Origin: Thermoflavimicrobium dichotomicum
GTDB lineage: Bacteria; Bacillota; Bacilli; Thermoactinomycetales; Thermoactinomycetaceae
Direction: 5' to 3'
Assembly (NCBI RefSeq): GCF_900114055.1
Contig: NZ_FORR01000011.1
Location: 1 to 64,000, forward strand
DNA: 64,000 bases
In this document: piece by piece, positions 27,108 to 33,870 of the stretch
Numbering within the stretch: position 1 is the stretch's first letter
Layout of the letters: each line of letters starts with the position of its first letter
Translations under genes and position numbers: made by a program
The notes under the pieces: model-generated
The model's database searches: none
What the model saw: only the letters and a program-made list of their open reading frames with translations
What the model was told of the DNA's origin: nothing

Positions 27108-27233
27108 GTAGTCTATAAAAAAATAGAAGAATTTGAACCGTATCCGAAGAATTTACGTGTTCATCCCAAGTCAGCCATTGAGAAATTAACAAATAGTATT
27201 CAAGAATTCCAATGCGTCCATTATTTTTATTGA
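27108..27233 (+). pseudogene. Fragment of a ParB-like nuclease-domain protein
   Basis: About 41 codons encode VYKKIEEFEPYPKNLRVHPK followed by SAIEKLTNSIQEF. This matches the start of ParB-like domains found in phage DNA methylases (IEEL.PYPNNPR.H....IEKLA.SI.EFG). There is no start codon and the frame runs into unrelated sequence, so it is a remnant of a phage or plasmid gene. Confidence 0.5.
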
Positions 27234-27662
27234 TTTTGTTTTTTGGTGTGGGGCTTTGTTTCTTTGTAGGACTTCAACGTTTGGGATTTCCAATTCTTTC
27301 GGACCAGTTTTAGGTATAGGTTCCAAAGGTTATGGGATTCTCATTAGTGCTTTCGCGTTCGGAAATGTGATTGGTTCCCTAGTCATAGGAAAAATGAATA
27401 TCAGAGAATATACACGGTACATTTGATGAACTCCTAATTCTTCTAAGTACGCAGTAACAGTTGACAGTTTATGTCTGCTCACAGATAATAAAAAGGAACA
27501 TACGTTTTTATGGGATGAGGACTTTGGGGACTGTTATTCTTGCTTATCGAAATATCCGATGTGTTTATATCATATGTGTTAGTTTTGTCTTTTTTAACGG
27601 CTTCAATAGATGTGCCGATGGTGACACTGATTCAAAGCTCCGTCCCTAAAGAGAAATTGTGA
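27212..27662 (+). pseudogene. Broken MFS transporter gene (C-terminal half)
   Basis: Pieces of one MFS protein lie in order: MRPLFLLILFFGVGLCFF with GLQRLGFPILSDQ, then after a one-base frameshift (~27310) VLGIGSKGYGILISAFAFG and SLVIGKMNIREYTR, then after an inserted ~80-bp sequence (27428-27507) GLWGLLFLLIEISDVFISYV and DVPMVTLIQSSVPKEKL. The frameshift and the insertion each inactivate it. The protein was probably a drug or sugar exporter. Confidence 0.65.
27428..27507. repeat. 80-bp promoter-like repeat, copy inserted in the MFS pseudogene
   Basis: This copy is ~85% identical, in inverted orientation, to 31349-31428; 42 of 43 central bases match (CAGTAACAGTTGACAGTTT ... CTGCTCACAGATAATA). 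It contains TTGACA, 17 bases, GATAAT. It interrupts the MFS coding sequence between EYTR and the GLWGLLF helix. I see no terminal inverted repeats and no clear target duplication. Confidence 0.65.
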
Positions 27663-27781
27663 AAAGTATTTAGCATGACAAAAAAATACATCCTTTCTAC
27701 AACATAGCCCGTTTTTTCATTACAATTGGAGTATGACTATTTAATAATATTAATATTCCTACAATTAAAGGTTGTGTTTAT

Positions 27782-27950
27782 ATGGTAAAAAAATCTTATA
27801 TATTTAAAGATTTTTTGGGATTACATCCGATTGTATATACCATTCTGACCGGAACGATTTTTGTTACCATCGCCAAAACGATGAGTGTTCCTTTTCTGGC
27901 AATTTATTTAACCCAAAAAACTGAGTTAAGTCCAGGGCTGATCGGTGCCG
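27782..27950 (+). pseudogene. Truncated MFS transporter (N-terminal fragment)
   Basis: ATG 27782 opens a frame encoding VPFLAIYLTQKTELSPGLIG, the first helix and loop of a multidrug-type MFS protein. After ~56 codons the similarity ends and the sequence joins, out of frame, the C-terminal half of a SUKH protein (27952). The junction marks a deletion or recombination. It may derive from the same gene family as the fragment at 27212-27662, but the order is reversed. Confidence 0.6.
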
Positions 27951-27951
27951 G

Positions 27952-28239
27952 TGCGATCCGATCGGTCCTGTAAAAGGAGATCGCTGGTGGAGAACTAAAT
28001 GGATCCCTATCACTTCTGATGGAGGGGGGAACAATCACTGTATCGATTTAGATCCAGATGAAGGTGGAACACCAGGGCAAATCATTACGATGTGGCATGA
28101 TGAAGGAAGTAGAGAATGTATAGCTAGTAGTTTCCGTGAATGGTTTGCAAATATTGTAACTAAGTTGGAAAACGGAGACTATGGCCTGGAAAAGAAGAAG
28201 AATTTTGTCTTGTTCAACAGCTATGGTTTCTTAGATTGA
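27952..28239 (+). pseudogene. SMI1/KNR4 (SUKH) family immunity protein, N-terminally truncated
   Basis: A 95-codon open frame ends in a stop at 28237-28239. It shows the SUKH C-terminal signature: GDRWWRTKWIPITSDGGGNN, CIDLDPDEGGTPGQI, MWHDEGS and SSFREWFANIV. Full proteins have ~60-80 more N-terminal residues, replaced here by an MFS fragment. SUKH proteins neutralise polymorphic contact-dependent toxins, so this is probably the scar of a toxin-immunity locus. Confidence 0.7.
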
Positions 28240-28312
28240 AATAGAGAGTGAACGGATATTTTTGATTTACAAGCCAGATAAAATGTCTAAAAGAGAGAGA
28301 AGGAGAAAGTAA

Positions 28313-29082
28313 ATGAAATATTACCAATCTGTCTGCGAGTTAGGACTCTTGTTACCAGAGCCAAAGCAGTTTCAAGAGCAATTCGGTGGTCTTCCTTGGG
28401 GATTGCCACACGAGAAATGGCCTCTTTGTAATAACTGTGGAAAGCCAATGACGATAATCGCTCAGCTTCAACATCATCCTGTACGATTCAATTTAGGAAA
28501 AGAAGATCGAGTTCTCTTTATTTTTCAGTGCTTAAATGATCCAGGATTTTGTGACTTTGGAGAGCCTGGTAAAGGCAATGCAGCATTGATCTTGGATGCA
28601 GAAGAAATGACAAAGGGAAGGACGAAGCCTTCTCAGGAGATTCCAATAGAACCAGAGCTACGGATTATTCATTGGATTGAGAAAGAGGAGTTGTTAAAGA
28701 AATCAGATGAGAGTCGCTTAATTAAAGGAGACTATGAAGGTTTATCATATGAGGAAATAGATTTGATTGAGATAGGGACAAAAGTAGGTGGTTATCCTTA
28801 CTGGTTTCAATCAGGTCTTGGATTTCAAGAGCCCTATCAATTTTTAATGCAAATGTTAGACATGAGGATGGCTGCAATCTAGTCTATTATGGCGATTTCG
28901 ACTATCAACAATTGATTAGAATAGAACGTCCTCAAGAATATAAACATTCATTTGAGCTCATGGTACTACCTAATGGAACATACTCCTGTCGGTTAGGTAA
29001 CTTTGCAGATGGAGCAGGGTATGTCTTCATTGACCGAACCAAAGAGAAACCAGAAGTTGAATTCTTTTGGCAAAGCTTATGA
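28313..29082 (+). pseudogene. DUF1963 (YwqG-like) protein gene with a frameshift
   Basis: ATG 28313 (site GAGAGAGAAGGAGAAAG) starts a frame with FGGLPWGLPHEKWPLCNNCG and KPMTIIAQLQH, as in DUF1963/YwqG proteins. The frame ends at 28882, but shifted by one base from ~28864 the homology continues as EDGCNLVYYGDFDYQQLI to NFADGAGYVFIDRT and EFFWQSL (stop 29080-29082), the usual end of the family. Together the parts give a normal ~256-residue protein. A sequencing error or programmed frameshift is possible, but decay fits the neighbourhood. Members near toxin genes are thought to be immunity proteins. Confidence 0.65.
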
Positions 29083-29099
29083 CAAAACTAATTTGATTA

Positions 29100-29207
29100 A
29101 TGAAGACTGGTAAGAACGGCATACCCAAACTACAAAAAGTTCAATATCATTTCCATTATTGGGATGGGAAAAGAAACTCCCGTGATAAAGAGCTGTTTGA
29201 TATGTGA
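29100..29207 (+). pseudogene. Short C-terminal remnant, possibly of a polymorphic toxin
   Basis: The frame from ATG 29100 encodes 35 residues: MKTGKNGIPKLQKVQYHFHY, WDGKRNSRDKELFDM. The histidine-rich QYHFHYWDG ending resembles the tails of secreted nuclease toxin modules, but the fragment is too short to assign. It lies between two immunity-like genes, which supports the toxin reading. It may be non-functional. Confidence 0.3.
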
Positions 29208-29234
29208 GCCAGAAGATGAAAGAGGTGAGATTTG

Positions 29235-29852
29235 ATGCTTAGTCATCAACAGCGCTGTGACTTTCAGATAATCTCATTGTTCTTACTGTCCGTCTCTTTT
29301 ACTTGGGAAAAGCATGAAATGGTTGAACAATTTTCTACTTTAGCTGATTTGCTAGGATATCGAATTAAGCAAGAAAAACTGCATTCTATAAGTTTTAGTG
29401 ATAATCCTGGTAGTTATAGCCTCATATTCTTGCATGGTTGTAATGAGCGGATTGACAGTATTTATATTGATATAGAGACTTTTTATGATACATATGAACT
29501 GCTACAAGAAGATCAGGCTTATGAACAAATAGAGGAAATAGTGAATGGGAAATTGCAAAAGTTGGAGGAGGCTGTGCAATATTTAAGAACTGTGTGGGGT
29601 GAACCATTCTTTCTTGGCGACTTCTGGGATTCTAGATTTCCAAGAGATCAATATTCTGGCATAAGGATGGCTTTATGGAAGATGAAAGGCGCTCACGTTG
29701 TCCTACAGGTGGAATACCAGGATAAGGAGTTGCCTATTAGTTTAAACATGTTAATCACTCCTGAGCAAGAACTAACTTCGCATGAGTTTGACGAGTTTGT
29801 AGGCAAGGAGTACTTAGATACTTACAAATTTAGTCGTGTCAGACCTGATTAG
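29235..29852 (+). CDS. Hypothetical protein (possible immunity protein)
   Basis: A 205-residue acidic soluble protein that I do not recognise. The C-terminal half, with WGEPFFLGDFWDSRFPRDQY and RMALWKMKGAHVVLQVEYQD, is rich in aromatic and acidic residues, as is common for bacterial immunity proteins. ATG 29235 has AGAGGTGAG at good spacing. It lies in a row of immunity-like genes and fragments (SUKH, DUF1963), so a role in toxin neutralisation is inferred only from context. Confidence 0.55.
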   Translation: MLSHQQRCDFQIISLFLLSVSFTWEKHEMVEQFSTLADLLGYRIKQEKLHSISFSDNPGSYSLIFLHGCNERIDSIYIDIETFYDTYELLQEDQAYEQIEEIVNGKLQKLEEAVQYLRTVWGEPFFLGDFWDSRFPRDQYSGIRMALWKMKGAHVVLQVEYQDKELPISLNMLITPEQELTSHEFDEFVGKEYLDTYKFSRVRPD

Positions 29853-29998
29853 AAGGCTTATTCCAACTTGCAATTTGAGGGGAGTGAGCCTTTTTTGTAT
29901 ATACGTATTGCTCTCAAGTCTATTCAACCTGAATTAAGTCAATAAAAGCTGTAACGATTGTAACTCTTTGGAAAAATTAAAGGAGGTACTACTCAAGA

Positions 29999-30475
29999 AT
30001 GGGAACTGAAGCGTGTATATTAAAGGAGCATGAAAAATATACCCCTGAAAAATTATTAGCCGATGCTATTGTGGCAGCTTTTCATGCCGATGTTAAGCTC
30101 CATTTCACTAATATTAAATTTTTCGAAGATGGTCGTTTTAGAAGGACAATATTGAATATTATGGATGATCCAAATGATCATCAGATTATTTTTAATGTGA
30201 TGGCAAAAGACAGACCGGAAATGTTTTTCTATGATTACGAATATGTTGGATTGGACTCAAATCGAAAATTATATTGTGTGGGATACATTGAAGATGTTTA
30301 TGGCGTGGATGAAATATTATTTCGATTTATCTATGAATATTTAAAAATAAATCCTCATGATTATTTTTGGGTAAGCGATTTTGAGTGGGTATATCGGTGG
30401 GAAGATATGCAAAAATTTAAATCCTTACCGTACGATCCATATTGGTATCAAACAAATCCGAAATTGTGGAAATAA
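29999..30475 (+). CDS. Hypothetical protein (possible immunity protein)
   Basis: A 158-residue soluble protein with many aromatic residues (FRFIYEYLKINPHDYFWVSD) and an N-terminal helix YTPEKLLADAIVAAFHAD. It has no recognised motif or signal peptide. ATG 29999 follows AAAGGAGG with a long 12-base gap. The stop codon at 30473-30475 abuts the 3' half of a tRNA-Ala, so the gene sits at a recombination boundary. The neighbours are immunity-like, and the same role is only an inference here. Confidence 0.6.
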   Translation: MGTEACILKEHEKYTPEKLLADAIVAAFHADVKLHFTNIKFFEDGRFRRTILNIMDDPNDHQIIFNVMAKDRPEMFFYDYEYVGLDSNRKLYCVGYIEDVYGVDEILFRFIYEYLKINPHDYFWVSDFEWVYRWEDMQKFKSLPYDPYWYQTNPKLWK

Positions 30476-30510
30476 GGAGGTCAGTGGTTCGAACCTGCTA
30501 TGCTCCACCA
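30476..30510 (+). pseudogene. 3' half of a tRNA-Ala gene
   Basis: The 35 bases from GGAGGTCAGTGG to ATGCTCCACCA match the variable loop, T arm (AGTGG-TTCGAAC-CTGCT) and acceptor 3' strand plus CCA of Bacillales tRNA-Ala; about 32 of 35 positions agree with the B. subtilis sequence as I remember it. The 5' half is missing and is replaced by an unrelated coding sequence. Such 3' fragments are typical attachment-site remains of elements integrating into tRNA genes. Confidence 0.75.
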
Positions 30511-30516
30511 AAGATA

Positions 30517-30541
30517 AGCCGCGAAATCCCGCGGCTTTTTG
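30517..30541 (+). terminator. Rho-independent terminator after the tRNA fragment
   Basis: AGCCGCG (30517-30523) pairs with CGCGGCT (30530-30536), followed by a T run. This is the normal position for a terminator behind a tRNA gene, so it probably moved with the tRNA end. Confidence 0.85.
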
Positions 30542-30628
30542 CTGTTTTTTTGTGCAGGCTTAGCCTTGCGCATTTGCCTGTAAAGTGTCAGGGCGTGTCT
30601 GGTGAATATACCTGTAAGGGATCACGTT

Positions 30629-30811
30629 TTAACGGTTTTTTTCAATCTCTTCCTCGATATCATTTAAAAACTCATCAAGCAATTGATGGAGTTTTTCTCT
30701 TGAAAACGCTGGTTGTTCGAGAGCAGATGAATAATCTACATGGTTATCATAACTGAAATCGTCTTCTTCGAACCAGACAGAAAAGCTAACCTGACGAATT
30801 GTTTTATTCAA
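30629..30811 (-). CDS. Small hypothetical protein
   Basis: A 60-residue acidic protein ending in EEEIEKNR, with a predicted C-terminal helix (REKLHQLLDEFLNDIEEEIE). The TTG at 30811 has AAGGAAGGTGG 5 bases upstream and is the best start; the frame is open further upstream, but that part runs through a terminator remnant of the CRISPR-like unit. No family is recognised. Confidence 0.5.
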   Translation of the reverse strand: MNKTIRQVSFSVWFEEDDFSYDNHVDYSSALEQPAFSREKLHQLLDEFLNDIEEEIEKNR

Positions 30812-30816
30812 AATTG

Positions 30817-30856
30817 CCACCTTCCTTATTGAAAAAGGTGATGGGTTTTGTTGTTG
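30817..30856 (+). repeat. Detached terminator remnant of the CRISPR-like unit
   Basis: CCACCTTCC followed by TTATTGAAAAAGGTGATGGG and TTTTGTTGTTG reproduces the right arm and tail of the terminator that closes loci 1-4. There is no leader or repeat here. It marks a rearrangement breakpoint or a fifth, deleted copy. Confidence 0.5.
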
Positions 30857-30899
30857 GACAGTCAAGTGAATATTCTCTACCTACTGCTTCATTACTGTA

Positions 30900-31310
30900 T
30901 TAGTTTTTTGCAAGGTTTAATTGCCACGAAACACCGTATCTGTCGGTAACCCAACCGTACTTTTCACTAAATGGATAGGCACCTAAAGGCATGAGAACTT
31001 CTCCATCCTGAGATAACTTCCCGAAAAGTTCATCAATTTCTTCTTCTGTATCACATGTTACATACAGTGAGATGGCGGGCGTAAATGTAAAATCATGCTG
31101 AACACTACTGTCTATACACATGAACACTTGTCCGTTCAGCGAAAATGTAGCATGCAGCACTTTTCCCTCTTGACCAGGTCCATTTGCTCCATAACGGGTA
31201 ATACTTATGATTTCTGACTGCTTGAATAAAGAAGTGTAAAAATTCATTGCTTCTTCAGCTTTGCCATCGAACATCAAAAAAGTAGTAATTTTCTGGTTTG
31301 AACTTTCCAC
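30900..31310 (-). CDS. VOC-family (PhnB/glyoxalase-like) protein
   Basis: A 136-residue single-domain VOC protein of the PhnB-like group (formerly annotated as 3-demethylubiquinone methyltransferase-like). Typical features are FLMFDGKAEEAMNFYTSLF at the N-terminus, SLYVTCDTEEEIDELFGKL and FSEKYGWVTDRYGVSWQL at the end. Such proteins dimerise and may bind a metal and small ligands; some confer drug resistance. GTG 31310 has GGAG 10 bases upstream. It is transcribed from a promoter inside the 80-bp repeat at 31349-31428. Confidence 0.85.
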   Translation of the reverse strand: MESSNQKITTFLMFDGKAEEAMNFYTSLFKQSEIISITRYGANGPGQEGKVLHATFSLNGQVFMCIDSSVQHDFTFTPAISLYVTCDTEEEIDELFGKLSQDGEVLMPLGAYPFSEKYGWVTDRYGVSWQLNLAKN

Positions 31311-31348
31311 CTACAATCAGCTCCTTTTATTAAAATATAAGGACACAG

Positions 31349-31428
31349 AACGCATGTTCTATTTTTATTATCTGTGAGCAGACACAAACTGTCAACTGTT
31401 ACTGTATACATAAAAGTATTAGGAGTTT
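31349..31428 (-). promoter_or_regulatory. 80-bp promoter-like repeat upstream of the VOC gene
   Basis: On the minus strand TTGACA (31395-31390), 17 bases, GATAAT (31372-31367) form a good sigma-A promoter for the VOC gene. The same ~80 bp occurs inverted inside the MFS pseudogene (27428-27507). The repeat also contains tandem AACTGT motifs (AACTGTCAACTGTT, plus strand), which could bind a regulator. Confidence 0.65.
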
Positions 31429-31629
31429 ATCAACAGATATACCTGGTGCTGACGAAAACCAGGGTAACCCTTTGCCAGAACAACCGCCTTGGAAATGAAT
31501 GGCTAAGCAACTGCTTATGTCAGCTTATTATGAGTAATGGCCGATAACACTGATTATGCTAACCCATATAGGAATGTTTTAATCGATAATTTGTTCCCGT
31601 ATTTTTTCAGGAGACGATTTGCTATGAAA

Positions 31630-31975
31630 CCAGATTGGAATACACGGAATGCAGCGAACCTCTTTTTGGGTACAGGTGCTGAAAAGCCAGATGTATCAAG
31701 GGATTTTAAGTGATTTTGACAAAATGGCGAAAACACGACCGGAGGTTCACTGCAAAAAAAGAGTGTTGAAAGGAATGGGGAAGTGGGTGTATACTAGAAT
31801 TAATAAGGGATTTTTGGTGTATGCTGAATTTAGGGTATTGCATCTACTATAGAATGAAAACTTCGCCATTCTCGGATATTGCGGATCAAGCGAGTGGAAG
31901 GTATTGCATCTACTGTAGAATAAAAACCAAACCAAAACCCATCACCTTTTCATTTTTGAACAGTTGATGGGTTTT
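31630..31975 (+). CRISPR. Mini-CRISPR-like locus 4: leader, promoter, repeat-spacer-repeat, terminator
   Basis: The clearest copy. The leader holds the usual inverted pair and the promoter TTGAAA (31766-31771), 18 bases, TATACT (31790-31795). Repeat 1 (31834-31861) starts GGTATTGCATCTACT and ends AGAATGAAAAC. A 38-base unique spacer follows (31862-31899, starting TTCGCCATTCTCGG). Repeat 2 (31900-31927) is identical except for two changes in its 3' half, as expected for the leader-distal repeat of an array. A terminator stem, AAAACCCATCA / TGATGGGTTTT (31934-31975), closes it. The expected transcript is ~170 nt. No cas genes are in the window. Confidence 0.65.
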
Positions 31976-31982
31976 GTTGTTG

Positions 31983-32024
31983 AAAAGAGGCGTAAGCATT
32001 TTTGGGCTTACGCCTCTTTTGGCT
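31983..32024. terminator. Bidirectional terminator between locus 4 and the HExxH gene
   Basis: AAAAGAGGCGTAAGC (31983-31997) and GCTTACGCCTCTTTT (32006-32020) form a perfect 15-bp stem with A and T flanks, so it can act in both directions. Confidence 0.9.
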
Positions 32025-32076
32025 GTTGATTTTTAATCAGGGGAATCGTCAGACATCCATCCACCTGACCAAGCGA

Positions 32077-32712
32077 TTAATAACCTCCCATGCCATAAGT
32101 GAGAGCGAACCACTCAGCAAAACGTTCAATCTGGTCGGTATTTTTATGATTCCATCCCAAGAGATGATCGACATGGTGACCCAGTTCGTGTGCAAACACA
32201 TCCCGTAAATAATAAGAGCGAAGGGCTTCTTTGGTGAAGTAAAAAAAGCCGCCTGTTTCAGTTGAGAACCATTTGGCTCCGTGCCTTTCGTATTCCAAAC
32301 ATTTGGATGGTTTCGGTTTGGAAGAGAAATAAAGACATTGATCTTTCGGAAATGGAAACACGAAAATCGATTTCGCATGGGCGTCATAGCAACCAAAAAT
32401 CGTTTCATGATAAAGCATTTGTTTTTTTGAACCCCGACATAGAAAAATGGCTTGCAAATCGCGAAGGAATTCGGGAGGAATCGAGGTGAAAAAGATTTGA
32501 ATATCGCGCATGGTCAAGGGTTGATAAAAATCCGGATGTGTTTCATAGGTATAAAAATAGATACCGGGAGATTTTTCTATGTATTTTTTGTGCTGTTTCA
32601 AGATTTGTTCAATTTCACTAAAATAAGGATTATGAGGAGTCGAGTTTGTGCGTCTATTTTGACTCCGGGCATTGCTACGCAATCCGCTTAATAGGGGCGG
32701 CCATATTTTCAT
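32077..32712 (-). CDS. Zincin-like HExxH protein, unknown function
   Basis: A 211-residue protein with FAHELGHHVDHLLGW near residue 175, an HExxH zinc motif with further downstream acidic residues (RFAEWFALTYG) as a possible third ligand in a glu-zincin arrangement. The N-terminal part shows no signal peptide, so it acts in the cytosol or is released by a non-Sec route. The middle part (MRDIQIFFTSIPPEFLRDL) suggests a substrate-binding domain. Similar short metallopeptidase-like domains occur in toxins and in housekeeping proteins of unknown role. No recognised partner adjoins it. Confidence 0.7.
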   Translation of the reverse strand: MKIWPPLLSGLRSNARSQNRRTNSTPHNPYFSEIEQILKQHKKYIEKSPGIYFYTYETHPDFYQPLTMRDIQIFFTSIPPEFLRDLQAIFLCRGSKKQMLYHETIFGCYDAHAKSIFVFPFPKDQCLYFSSKPKPSKCLEYERHGAKWFSTETGGFFYFTKEALRSYYLRDVFAHELGHHVDHLLGWNHKNTDQIERFAEWFALTYGMGGY

Positions 32713-32995
32713 CCAGTTTCATTCCTTTATTCATATTCAATTTTTTGGTTTGGAAGATGGTTTTTGTAAGATTGCTGATCATTGAGTTGTCATTCATCTG
32801 AAGTGACTTTCTTGACTGAAAGAGGTTTCATTTATGGAAATGAAAGATTCTCAAGGTGAGGAAAATTTTTTCAGTGTGTATACCTTTATGCTAATGAATT
32901 AAAAGAAAGAAAAAAAGCGATGAAATAAATTTTAAAAGATTCGTCACAATTGATCAATGGGATTCATCAAGTAACCCGATGAAGGAGGAAGAGAA

Positions 32996-33547
32996 ATGTC
33001 TCAGATTGAACCAAAAAGTTTTGTAACCAAAGATGGAAAAAGGTTTGTTGTTCGAACGGTTTTACCCGATGATGCTGAGAAAGTGCTGGATTATACTCAA
33101 GTGATTATTGAGCGAGAACCCTATATACTGACAGCTCCTGAAGAGTTTTCGAATAATTTGTCTGAACAAAAGCGCTTTATTGAAACCGTTTTTCATGAAA
33201 CGAATGAGCTCATGATTATAGCGGAATATGCTGGTGAAGTGATTGGTTTCTTGAACTTTCATCAAGGACGTAGAAAAAAGATTCAGCATACAGGGACTTT
33301 TGGTATGAGTGTCAAGAAAGAGTGGAGAAACCAAAGGGTAGGTGAAGCGCTTTTGGTATCCTTGATTGAATGGGCCCAAGCAAATCCCATCATTGAAAAA
33401 TTAGGTCTGGAAGTGGCGGCAAATAATCAGCCAGCGATTCGATTATATCAAAGAAATGGATTTATTGAAGAAGGCAGAAAAATAAGAGCATTCAAGATCG
33501 ATTCGGATCGGTACTGTGATCTGATCCTCATGGCCAGGTTTGTGTAA
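32996..33547 (+). CDS. GNAT-family acetyltransferase (RimJ/RimL-like)
   Basis: A 183-residue acetyltransferase. Motif A is VKKEWRNQRVGEALLVSLIE, and motif B is GLEVAANNQPAIRLYQRNGF followed by EEGRKIRAFK. The arrangement resembles YhhY and related enzymes acting on amino acids or ribosomal proteins; the substrate is unknown. ATG 32996 is preceded by GAAGGAGGAAGAGAA. A diverged copy of the palindromic element follows the gene. Confidence 0.9.
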   Translation: MSQIEPKSFVTKDGKRFVVRTVLPDDAEKVLDYTQVIIEREPYILTAPEEFSNNLSEQKRFIETVFHETNELMIIAEYAGEVIGFLNFHQGRRKKIQHTGTFGMSVKKEWRNQRVGEALLVSLIEWAQANPIIEKLGLEVAANNQPAIRLYQRNGFIEEGRKIRAFKIDSDRYCDLILMARFV

Positions 33548-33577
33548 CCGCTCCATTGTCATATAGAGAGTTTCTAT

Positions 33578-33750
33578 AATACTGGAGTTTCTTTTCCGTT
33601 TCACTTCCGCTCAATTAAATTCATACGCAACAACGTATAAAATAAGCGGAGTTTTTCCAAGCGAGTGACTTACGAGCCCTCCCAGCGGAGAGGCGCTTCT
33701 AGCAAAAGTCGCTCAACTGGAAAAGGAGCCCCTTTGTTTGTCAACATCTT
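33578..33750. repeat. Diverged, expanded copy D of the palindromic element
   Basis: The left side (TTTCTTTTCCGTTTCACTTCCGCT) and the right side (AGCAAAAGTCGCTCAACTGG, then AAAAGGAG and TTTGTCAAC) match the two arms of copies A-C, but ~60 extra bases lie between them and the arms carry changes. Confidence 0.6.
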
Positions 33751-33870
33751 TTCTTTCCTGTTTTCGAATTATTAACAATATAATTTCTTCGTTTATGAAG
33801 AATGATATTATTTATTTGTGTCGAATTAATTATGGACAAAATGAATTTGCCAAAGGATGGGATCAGACAG

